Assembly (NCBI GenBank): GCA_003647095.1
Contig: QMME01000121.1
Span: forward strand, 1 to 10,283
Source of the DNA: Deltaproteobacteria bacterium
Lineage (GTDB): Bacteria; Myxococcota; B64-G9
Length of the DNA stretch: 10,283 nucleotides
Reading direction: 5' to 3'
The notes below the pieces were generated by a model that was given only the letters and a program-made list of their open reading frames with translations, ran no database searches and was not told the origin of the DNA. A program made the position numbers and the translations under genes. Shown here in pieces: positions 1 to 5,959 of the stretch (the first letter of the stretch is position 1; every line of letters starts with the position of its first letter).

Positions 1-308
1 CCGGGGTCGCCGCCGGGATCGCCGCCGGGATCGCCGCCGGGATCGCTTCCGGGGTCGCCGCCGGGATCGCCGCCGGGATCGCCGCCGGGATCGCCGCCGT
101 CGATACCGCCGTCGACCCCTCCGTCAGGGCACTCCGGCAGGCAGGTGCCCGCGCAGCAGACCAGCTCACCCCGGCAGGCCTCTTGCCCGGAGGGGTTCTC
201 GATGCAGGGTTGGCCGGAACCACCGCCGTCGGGCAGGAAGACGTCGCAAGCCGCAAGCGACAACAGTATCAGCAGCTGCGCCGGGACCGCAGTGAGTCGG
301 GCCACCAT
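1..308 (-). CDS. Cys-rich lipoprotein with Gly-Gly-Asp-Pro repeat tail (partial)
   Basis: This is the N-terminal part of a secreted lipoprotein whose 3' end lies beyond the left edge; 102 codons are visible. The first 21 residues form a signal peptide with a textbook lipobox (LAAC, Cys21), so lipid attachment and envelope anchoring are expected. Residues 35-60 hold seven cysteines (C35, C45, C51, C52, C56, C60 and the start of the cluster at QPC), suggesting a small disulfide-bonded module. From about residue 63 the chain is Gly/Asp-rich, and from residue 71 it is an uninterrupted GGDP repeat, probably a flexible spacer carrying a domain outside the window. The ATG at 308 lies one base after the stop of the upstream gene, with GGAGA 7-8 bases before it, so the two are probably translationally coupled. 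It resembles the lipoprotein at 1259-1639 in its start (C-x-x-F-L, then G-G-x-G-x-P-C). Biochemical function is unknown. Confidence 0.8.
   Translation of the reverse strand, partial: MVARLTAVPAQLLILLSLAACDVFLPDGGGSGQPCIENPSGQEACRGELVCCAGTCLPECPDGGVDGGIDGGDPGGDPGGDPGGDPGSDPGGDPGGDPGGDP
3..98 (-). repeat. 12-bp in-frame tandem repeat coding for GGDP
   Basis: Eight head-to-tail copies of a 12-base unit are visible, read on the minus strand as Gly-Gly-Asp-Pro. Seven copies code for GGDP with only Asp and Pro codon differences; one, near position 50, reads GSDP. The array continues past the left edge. Being in frame and a multiple of three, copy-number change would lengthen or shorten the linker without breaking the gene. 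Confidence 0.9.
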
Positions 309-309
309 C

Positions 310-1215
310 CTAGAATCTCCCCGTCAGGGTGAAGGCCGTACCCGTGCCGTCGGGCAGCGGTGCCAGCACCGCCGTGGTACCGTGCTCCTCGGCTCCCGGG
401 TCGAGCAGCCACAGCACTACTCCCGTCACCATGGCCGCCGCCCCCAGTCCCAGGCAGGTGAAGCCCATGCCGGTCCAGGTACGCGAGGTGTCCCAGGCTC
501 CCATGTCGCCGTCGGCGTACTTGTCGGCCGCCGACTTGCCCTGCCACAGCCCTACCCCGCCGAAGGCGGCCAGACCCAGGCCGGACCAGAAGGTGATGTG
601 ACCCCAGAGCCGGCCGGGAGACATGGGCCGGGAGACTTGGCGGGAGATCTCCAGGCCGGGGTCGCCTCCCCCGCCCGCTCCCGCTGTCGTGGCGGCGCCA
701 TCCCGGGGGAACATCACCCGGGCTCCCTTGGTGAACACGCGCCGGGTGGTTTTGGGCACGGCGTCGAGCAGTTCCTCCTCGCCGCCGGTGACCTTGACCG
801 ACTCCGAGCCGATCACCTTGACCTTCTGGGCGTCGAGCAGCTTGATGTTGAGCAGGTAGGCGCTGCCGAACTTGGAGACGTTGCCCACCACCATCCAGCG
901 CACCCCCAGGGCTCCACCGATCTCGGCCATGCAGTTCATGTCGTTGCAGCCGGTGACCATGGAGCGCTTCTCCTGGGCCAGCAGCACCGACTTGATGTCG
1001 GAGGAGCCGATGACCCGGTAACGACCCAGGTTGCGCACGGTGTCCGCCAGCAGGTCGCCGAGCGCGTCCATCTGCTGCTGGGTTACCCCGCCCTTGGTGG
1101 TGAACTCCATGATGGCCACCGGGATCTTGTCGGCGGCGGCGGCCGGGGACAGGCAGCCGAGCACGGCGGCCAACCCGGCCGCCACCACGCAGTTTCTCGC
1201 CAGCTTCGTAATCAT
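310..1215 (-). CDS. Envelope protein with CsgG/TolB-N-like domain and two C-terminal membrane helices
   Basis: A 301-residue protein. Residues 1-28 are a signal peptide ending SPAAAA; VLGC at 18-21 could instead act as a weak lipobox, so the mode of export is open. Residues 31-165 resemble the N-terminal alpha/beta domain of the CsgG/TolB-N type: a strand-like PVAIMEF, an amphipathic helix, YRVIGSSDIKSVL, then GCNDMNC (C90 and C95) followed by AEIGGALGVRWMVVGNV. A Gly-rich linker (about 174-186) leads to two hydrophobic helices near 206-224 and 249-271, and the chain ends in GRF. The start at 1215 was chosen because AAGGA lies about 9 bases upstream; the in-frame ATG codons at 1251 and 1299 have no such site, and 1299 overlaps the preceding gene. 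It lies between two similar lipoproteins in one operon. The role is not established; a periplasmic or membrane scaffold is a guess from the fold. Confidence 0.8.
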   Translation of the reverse strand: MITKLARNCVVAAGLAAVLGCLSPAAAADKIPVAIMEFTTKGGVTQQQMDALGDLLADTVRNLGRYRVIGSSDIKSVLLAQEKRSMVTGCNDMNCMAEIGGALGVRWMVVGNVSKFGSAYLLNIKLLDAQKVKVIGSESVKVTGGEEELLDAVPKTTRRVFTKGARVMFPRDGAATTAGAGGGGDPGLEISRQVSRPMSPGRLWGHITFWSGLGLAAFGGVGLWQGKSAADKYADGDMGAWDTSRTWTGMGFTCLGLGAAAMVTGVVLWLLDPGAEEHGTTAVLAPLPDGTGTAFTLTGRF

Positions 1216-1258
1216 GTCCAGTGTCCTTTCGCTAATTGAGTTGTTTTCCATGTCTTGT

Positions 1259-1639
1259 TCAGGGCCAGTAGCTCCCGCCGCCGGTGTACACGCTGACACT
1301 GCCGGCGGACGCGTTGGTCACCACCAGGTCGGGCACGGCATCGGCATTCAAGTGCCCGGCCGCCACCCACGATGCCCCGGCCGGAGCCGGGTAGGAAAGC
1401 CGGGCGGCGAAGGTGCCGTCGGGAACGCCGTCGGTGTCAGAGTCCTGGCCGTTCAGGCGGCCGGACTCGCCCACGCAGATATTGTTGCCGTTGCAGCTCA
1501 GGCCCGCAGCGCAGCTGCCGTCGCCGAAGCAGGGTTCTCCCTCACCCCCGCGGTGGGTGAGGAAGGCCTCGCAGCCGTTCAGGAAAAGTAGTACTGCCAG
1601 AAGTATCGTGGGCACGGGCAACTTGCGAGATGTTGGCAA
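1259..1639 (-). CDS. Small lipoprotein with Cys-rich module and one FG-GAP/VCBS-like blade
   Basis: A 126-residue lipoprotein, first gene of the leftward operon. A basic N-terminus (SRK) and hydrophobic core lead to LNGC (Cys23), an acceptable though not ideal lipobox. Residues about 31-56 are a Cys-rich module (GEPC, GSC, LSC, NIC). An acidic DSDTDGVPDG stretch, like a calcium-binding loop, follows. The C-terminus (about 75-122) reads like a single FG-GAP/VCBS beta-propeller blade, with AAGHLNADAVPDLVVTN and SVSVYTGGG, then stops. Such blades normally come in sets, so one alone suggests a truncated or reduced gene; the blade's Asp/Gly loop is also degenerate. A TTG start at 1639 is preferred to the GTG at 1666 because AGGAGG sits 5 bases before it and the signal peptide then has the usual length. 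The next gene begins 43 bases downstream. Confidence 0.75.
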   Translation of the reverse strand: MPTSRKLPVPTILLAVLLFLNGCEAFLTHRGGEGEPCFGDGSCAAGLSCNGNNICVGESGRLNGQDSDTDGVPDGTFAARLSYPAPAGASWVAAGHLNADAVPDLVVTNASAGSVSVYTGGGSYWP

Positions 1640-1644
1640 GACGT

Positions 1645-1650
1645 CCTCCT
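1645..1650 (-). promoter_or_regulatory. Ribosome binding site that selects a TTG start
   Basis: AGGAGG on the minus strand, 5 bases before the TTG at 1639. It lies inside the longer GTG-initiated reading frame, which has no comparable site of its own, so it decides the start of the lipoprotein gene. Confidence 0.7.
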
Positions 1651-1675
1651 CTGCAGTGCGAGACACGATCGACGC

Positions 1676-1704
1676 ATATTAGCCGCATGAGGGAGAATCT
1701 GCAA
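1676..1704 (-). promoter_or_regulatory. Candidate sigma-70 promoter of the leftward lipoprotein operon
   Basis: On the minus strand TTGCAG (1699-1704) is followed after 17 bases by TAATAT (1676-1681). The -10 matches consensus at four of six positions and the -35 at three, with ideal spacing. It lies about 37 bases upstream of the TTG start at 1639. Supported by motif reading only. Confidence 0.35.
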
Positions 1705-1802
1705 CGAAAGCGGTGTGGTTTGATCAGAGCTCGACAGCGGGATAGAGAAGAGATGCTAGCATGGGGGGGGCAGGCGCCGGCGTGCCGCCGTTCAGACAGA
1801 TC

Positions 1803-1832
1803 TTGAATTCGCGAGGCTTCTTTCGGGATAAT
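1803..1832 (+). promoter_or_regulatory. Candidate sigma-70 promoter of the lipid kinase-hydrolase operon
   Basis: TTGAAT (1803-1808) and GATAAT (1827-1832) are separated by 18 bases. The -10 matches consensus at five of six positions and the -35 at four, in a locally AT-rich patch. Transcription would start near 1839, leaving a leader of about 90 bases before the ATG at 1930. Confidence 0.5.
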
Positions 1833-1846
1833 CAACGCAGGTTCGG

Positions 1847-1878
1847 CCTTCTTCCTGCCCGAACGGGCAGGCGGAAGG
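1847..1878 (+). promoter_or_regulatory. Hairpin in the predicted leader of the lipid kinase mRNA
   Basis: CCTGCCC (1854-1860) and GGGCAGG (1865-1871) form a perfect 7-bp stem closed by a GAAC tetraloop. Across a 3-by-3 internal loop, CCTT (1847-1850) can also pair with AAGG (1875-1878). There is no following T-tract, so it is not an intrinsic terminator on the plus strand. A regulatory role is only a possibility. Confidence 0.4.
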
Positions 1879-1929
1879 GGATTGAATAGCGCGATGGCGA
1901 ATGGCTGGTGCGGGAACTGGAGCAATAAC

Positions 1930-2907
1930 ATGAGCACCGCTGGCGACACCCTGGTGGTAGTCAATCCCAACTCCGGCAACGGGCGCACGGGTCGTGGCTG
2001 GCCCCGCCTGGCCGAGCAACTGCGCCACTACCTGGGTGAATTCCGCGCCAGCCTCACCTCGGGCCCCGGAGAGGCCACCGGCCTGGTGCGCCAGGCCCTG
2101 CGGGATGGTTGTCGGCGCATCGTGGCCGTGGGCGGCGACGGCACCAACAACGAGGTGGTGAACGGCTTCTTTGCCGAGGAGGGGAAGCCGCTGGGCGGGC
2201 AGGCCTGCCTGGGCCTGGTGCCGCGGGGCACCGGCGGTGACCTGCGCAAGAGCCTCGGCATCGGGCTGGCCGCCGAGAGCTGGGGCCAGGTACTGGCCGC
2301 CGGCCGGCAGGTGGAGATCGACCTGGGTCGGGCCCGCTTCCACGACGACTCGGGCCGGCCGCTGACTCGCCATTTCATCAACATCACCTCTTTCGGGCTG
2401 GGCGGCCTGGTCGACGACCGGGTCAACAACTCCACCAAGGCGCTGGGCGGCAAGGTGTCGTTCATGCTGGGCACCCTGAAGGCCCTGGGACGCTGGCGCA
2501 ACCAGCAGGTCGATCTCGAAGTCCAGGACGGCGCTGGGCAGAAGGTGTTTACCGGTTCCCTGCGCGTGGTCAACGTGGCCGTGGCCAACGGGCAGTACTT
2601 CGGAGGCGGCATGTGGGTGGCGCCTCGGGCCCGCCTGGACGACGGGCTGTTCGACGTGGTCGTACTCGGCGACCTGAGCAAGGGCGAGCTGATGCTCAAG
2701 ACCGGCACCATCTACCGGGGCACCCACCTGCGCCTCGACAAGGTCCGCCACTGGCGCGGGTCCAGGGTGGTGGCCCGCAGCCCCGAGCGGGTACTCATCG
2801 ACATGGACGGCGAGCAGCCGGGCCAATTGCCCATCGAACTGGAGATCCTGCCCCGGGCCCTGCGCCTGTTGGTTCCCGACGACTTCATGACCACGGAGAA
2901 GCAATGA
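1930..2907 (+). CDS. YegS/diacylglycerol-kinase-like lipid kinase
   Basis: A 325-residue cytoplasmic enzyme of the diacylglycerol-kinase catalytic superfamily, expected to transfer the gamma-phosphate of ATP to a lipid hydroxyl; the substrate cannot be read from sequence. Landmarks are NPNSG (12-16) in the first strand, the nucleotide-binding GGDGTNNEVVNG (68-79), GTGGD (100-104), FGGGMWVAPRA (224-234), DDGLFDVVVL (237-246) and DGE (293-295). The length is usual for the YegS/DgkB type. The third motif is normally GTGND; here Gly replaces Asn. The ATG at 1930 is preferred because GGAG lies 7 bases upstream, whereas upstream in-frame TTG (1882) and ATG (1894) codons would add a tail lacking family features and have poorly spaced ribosome sites. 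The stop overlaps the next start (ATGA, 2904-2907), so the kinase and the lipoprotein hydrolase are probably made together. Confidence 0.9.
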   Translation: MSTAGDTLVVVNPNSGNGRTGRGWPRLAEQLRHYLGEFRASLTSGPGEATGLVRQALRDGCRRIVAVGGDGTNNEVVNGFFAEEGKPLGGQACLGLVPRGTGGDLRKSLGIGLAAESWGQVLAAGRQVEIDLGRARFHDDSGRPLTRHFINITSFGLGGLVDDRVNNSTKALGGKVSFMLGTLKALGRWRNQQVDLEVQDGAGQKVFTGSLRVVNVAVANGQYFGGGMWVAPRARLDDGLFDVVVLGDLSKGELMLKTGTIYRGTHLRLDKVRHWRGSRVVARSPERVLIDMDGEQPGQLPIELEILPRALRLLVPDDFMTTEKQ

Positions 2908-5828
2908 GGCGGGCGCTGGCGCTGCTACTGCTGACGGGCTTGGCCGCTTGCACAGACCTGGGCCCGGGACTGGGCGAAACGCCTGCCGGGGACGGTCCCC
3001 AGGTGGTGTTCGATTTCGACCACCGCCCCTTCCCCGACATTCCCTTTCCCAACGACCTGGCCACCCGGGCCGACCCCACCTCTCCCACCGGCCGGCGTGT
3101 CAACGCCTCGTTGCTGGGCAGTACCCGCATGGAAGAGCAGTTCCGCCGGCGCTTCGACCGCCTGAGCGGGTTTTCCCCCTTCGCGGCCATCTCGGTGTCC
3201 TTCACCGCGCCCCTCGACGTCGCCAACCTGCTCGAGCGCCACCGTCCCGAGACCGGCAGCGACGACGATGCCGTGCTGCTCATAGACCTTGCCGACGGCA
3301 GCCTGGTGCCGCTCGACGTCGGCGACGGCGCCTACCCGCTGGTGCTGGAGCGGCCCTCCCGCTACTACCCCAACGATCCGCGCGCCGGCGAGTCCAACCT
3401 GGTGTTCGAGACCGTCGCTGAAGATGCCAACGGCAACGGCCAACTCGATGCCGGCGAGGACCGCGACAGCGACGGGCTGCTCGACGAGCCCAACACTTTT
3501 CCGCCCCGCGGCGACCCGGTCGACGACCTGCTCACCTGCTACGAACGCGAGAGCAACACCCTGGTGCTGCGCCCCCTGGTGCCGTTGCTCGAGGAGCACG
3601 GCTACGCGGTGGTACTCACCCGCCGGCTGCTGGGAGAAGACGGCCAGCCGGTACGCTCACCCTATCCCTACGTAAACCACCTGTCGCAGAGCCGGCAACT
3701 GGAGCCGCTGCGCCAGTGGCTGCCCGAGCTGGGCTTGGGCCTTGCCGACATCGCCTTCGCCTGGAGCTTTACCACCCAGTCCACCAGTCGCGACCTGGCC
3801 GAGCTACGCCAGGGCCTCTATGGCCAGGGGCCCTACGCCTGGTTGGCCGAGCAGTTCCCCGCCGTGACCGACCTGGAGGTGGCCTACAGCGATCCGGCCG
3901 CCGCCCCCGTAAATCCCTACGCGGTGCCGGCCGCAGACATCCTCGAGGCCCTGGAGCCCATCGCCGGGGCCATGCTGGGCGATCCCCAGGTGGTCGAGGC
4001 CCTGGTCGAGTCCTTTTCCTACGTCGACCTGCTGGTGCTGGGACGCGCCCGCACCCCCTACCTGATCGCGGGCCTGGACGGCTCCTTCGCGCTCGATGCC
4101 GCCAGCGGCAGCATCGAACTCATCACCGACGACCTGCCCTGGTTCCTGGCCATTCCCCGGGAACGGCCCGCGCAGGGCATCAGCAAGCCCTTCCCGCTGG
4201 CCATCTACCTGCACGGAACCGGCGGCGATCGCATGCAGGCCCTGGGGTTCGCCGGGCAGCTGGCCAAGTTCGGCGTGGCCACGGTGGGTGTCGACCTGCC
4301 CCTGCACGGCATGGTGCTGCCCGAGGACTGGCGCCAGTTCTTCGACGCCGCCCTGGAGGCCAAGGGCTTCGCCCCGGTGGGCCGGGCGCTGCTCGACAAC
4401 CGCACCATCGACATCAACAACGACGGCGAACCCGACCCGGCCGGCAACTTCTGGACCTACGACGCCTTCCGTTCCCGCGACTGCGTGCGCCAGGCGGCCC
4501 TGGACGTGATGCGCCTGGTGCAGGTGTTCTCCGCCTTCGACGGCCGGAATCGCTGGAGCCACGACGCCGACGGTGACGGCCGGCCCGAACTCGAAGGCCT
4601 GGCCGGAGATTTCGACGGTGACGGGCGCGTGGACGTCGTCGGGCCCGAGGGACGCTTCTACCTGTTCGGCATCTCCCTGGGGGGAATCGTCACCTCGGTG
4701 GCGGCGGCCCTGGAACCGCGCATTGCCGCGGCCGCGCCCATCTCCTCGGGCGGCGGCCTGACCGACATCGTCATCCGCTCGGTGCAGACCGGGGTGCCGG
4801 AGATGGCCATGCTCCCGTTCATGGGTCCCTTGCTGCTGTCGAGCCGGGATGCCCAGGGCCGGCTGCTGCTGAGCCAGTACGTCCCCGACGCCCGCTTCGA
4901 GACCAACGTTGCCGTGGCGGCCATCGAGGAGCTGCAGCCGGGCTGGCAGGTCAGGCTCAGCAACCTGGAAAACCAGGAGCAGGAATGGGCCCTGGTGGAC
5001 GAGCAGTTGCGCTTCCGCCTGGCCGTGCCCTGCGACCGGGGCGATCGCCTGCTGGTGGAGTTCTTCGACGGCCAGGGCCGCTTGCAGACCCGCCTGGACA
5101 GCTTCGACCGCGAGGTATACTGGCAGGGAGAGACCTTCTCACCCGGCCAGCCCTTGCGGGCGCTGGCAGAGGGGTTCGGGGTGCGGCGCCAGTCGGCGGA
5201 GATGCGCCGTTTCGTGCAAATCGCCCAGACCGCCCTGGACGCGGGCGATCCCGTCAACTACGCCCCGCTGTTTTTCCAGAGGCTGCCGGCGGCCTACCCC
5301 GAGCAGCATGAGGCCACCGCCCTGGCCCTGGTGCTCACCGCCGGGGACATGAACGTGCCCATCTCCACCGGAGTGAGCCAGGCCCGGGCCGCCGGCCTGG
5401 TGCCCTTTGGCCCCGGGGCCGAAGACGAGCGCTACGGCACCAGCCCGCAAAGGGTACTGGTGGAAAACTGGGTACTGGAGGGCCTGGAGCGCCTGCGGCG
5501 TTTTGCCGGCCCTCCCTTCAACGACGACCGGGACATCATCCTCGACCCCGACAACCTCTCCCGCGACGGCGACGGTTTTTCCGCCCCGCGCCTGGACCCA
5601 CCCCTGCGCCTGGGGCGGCTTGTGGGCGACGGGCGCCAGGCGCTGGTGCGCTTTCTCTACATGCGGCCCCAGGGGGCCCATGGCTTCGGCCCCTCCGATC
5701 CCGCCAGGCAGTTCAACATCGACCTGTTCGCCATCAACGCCATCGGCAGGTTCTTCGCCAGTGACGGCCGCTCCTGGTCGGACGACACCTGCCTGGCCAC
5801 GGACGACTGCGCCTTCATTCCTCGCTGA
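2904..5828 (+). CDS. Large alpha/beta-hydrolase (lipase/esterase-like) lipoprotein with calcium-loop repeats
   Basis: A 974-residue exported lipoprotein: signal peptide with lipobox LAAC (Cys16). The N-terminal region (about 32-110) contains PFPNDLATR and FAAISVSF patterns, recalling the N-terminal domain of bacterial virulence-type lipases (Lipase_bact_N, from memory). An alpha/beta-hydrolase fold follows, with oxyanion-type LHGTGGD (His437), nucleophile elbow GISLGG (Ser591), acid TAGDMNVP (Asp815) and GAHGF (His926), giving a plausible complete Ser-Asp-His triad. Asp/Asn/Gly-rich, EF-hand or thrombospondin-3-like loops occur near residue 174 and, within the catalytic domain between oxyanion site and nucleophile, at DINNDGEPD, DADGDGRPE and DFDGDGRVD, suggesting calcium dependence. 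The start has GGAG 5 bases upstream and overlaps the lipid kinase stop. Ester hydrolysis in the envelope or outside the cell is inferred; the substrate is unknown. The family is likely but the exact specificity is not. Confidence 0.85.
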   Translation: MRRALALLLLTGLAACTDLGPGLGETPAGDGPQVVFDFDHRPFPDIPFPNDLATRADPTSPTGRRVNASLLGSTRMEEQFRRRFDRLSGFSPFAAISVSFTAPLDVANLLERHRPETGSDDDAVLLIDLADGSLVPLDVGDGAYPLVLERPSRYYPNDPRAGESNLVFETVAEDANGNGQLDAGEDRDSDGLLDEPNTFPPRGDPVDDLLTCYERESNTLVLRPLVPLLEEHGYAVVLTRRLLGEDGQPVRSPYPYVNHLSQSRQLEPLRQWLPELGLGLADIAFAWSFTTQSTSRDLAELRQGLYGQGPYAWLAEQFPAVTDLEVAYSDPAAAPVNPYAVPAADILEALEPIAGAMLGDPQVVEALVESFSYVDLLVLGRARTPYLIAGLDGSFALDAASGSIELITDDLPWFLAIPRERPAQGISKPFPLAIYLHGTGGDRMQALGFAGQLAKFGVATVGVDLPLHGMVLPEDWRQFFDAALEAKGFAPVGRALLDNRTIDINNDGEPDPAGNFWTYDAFRSRDCVRQAALDVMRLVQVFSAFDGRNRWSHDADGDGRPELEGLAGDFDGDGRVDVVGPEGRFYLFGISLGGIVTSVAAALEPRIAAAAPISSGGGLTDIVIRSVQTGVPEMAMLPFMGPLLLSSRDAQGRLLLSQYVPDARFETNVAVAAIEELQPGWQVRLSNLENQEQEWALVDEQLRFRLAVPCDRGDRLLVEFFDGQGRLQTRLDSFDREVYWQGETFSPGQPLRALAEGFGVRRQSAEMRRFVQIAQTALDAGDPVNYAPLFFQRLPAAYPEQHEATALALVLTAGDMNVPISTGVSQARAAGLVPFGPGAEDERYGTSPQRVLVENWVLEGLERLRRFAGPPFNDDRDIILDPDNLSRDGDGFSAPRLDPPLRLGRLVGDGRQALVRFLYMRPQGAHGFGPSDPARQFNIDLFAINAIGRFFASDGRSWSDDTCLATDDCAFIPR

Positions 5829-5885
5829 GCCGCTCGCCCAGCAGCGAAAACAGGTCGCGCACCGGGGTGTAGTTCTTGAGCGCGT

Positions 5886-5915
5886 TTGACAGCAAGCGGC
5901 CGCTGCGGGAATACT
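5886..5915 (+). promoter_or_regulatory. Candidate sigma-70 promoter of the TPR-peptide-radical SAM operon
   Basis: A perfect TTGACA (5886-5891) is followed after 18 bases by AATACT (5910-5915), which matches the -10 consensus at four of six positions. It lies in the 131-base gap after the hydrolase gene, with the ATG at 5960 about 45 bases downstream. No intrinsic terminator with a T-tract was found in the gap, so read-through from upstream is also possible. Confidence 0.45.
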
Positions 5916-5959
5916 GGCGGGGCCGGGCTCGGGTCACGTCAAGACGGCAAGGAGTTCAC

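Noticed and set aside
1..110. Tandem repeat considered as a CRISPR array
   Set aside because: Units are 12 bp, directly adjacent with no spacers, and code for an in-frame GGDP linker.
145..1239. Long plus-strand reading frame opposite the leftward operon
   Set aside because: Low-complexity Pro/Gly/Arg/His-rich translation with no domain signs; the opposite strand has signal peptides, ribosome sites and recognisable domains.
1882..1929. Upstream TTG and ATG starts for the lipid kinase
   Set aside because: Their ribosome sites are badly spaced and the added residues lack family features; the ATG at 1930 has GGAG at 7 bases.
1792..2904. Long minus-strand reading frame opposite the lipid kinase
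   Set aside because: Antisense shadow of high-GC coding DNA; the plus strand carries all motifs of the kinase family.
5899..5908. Palindrome around GCGGCCGC in the gap before the TPR gene, considered as a terminator
   Set aside because: No usable loop and no T-tract follows; it lies within the spacer of the promoter candidate and is likely a chance GC palindrome.
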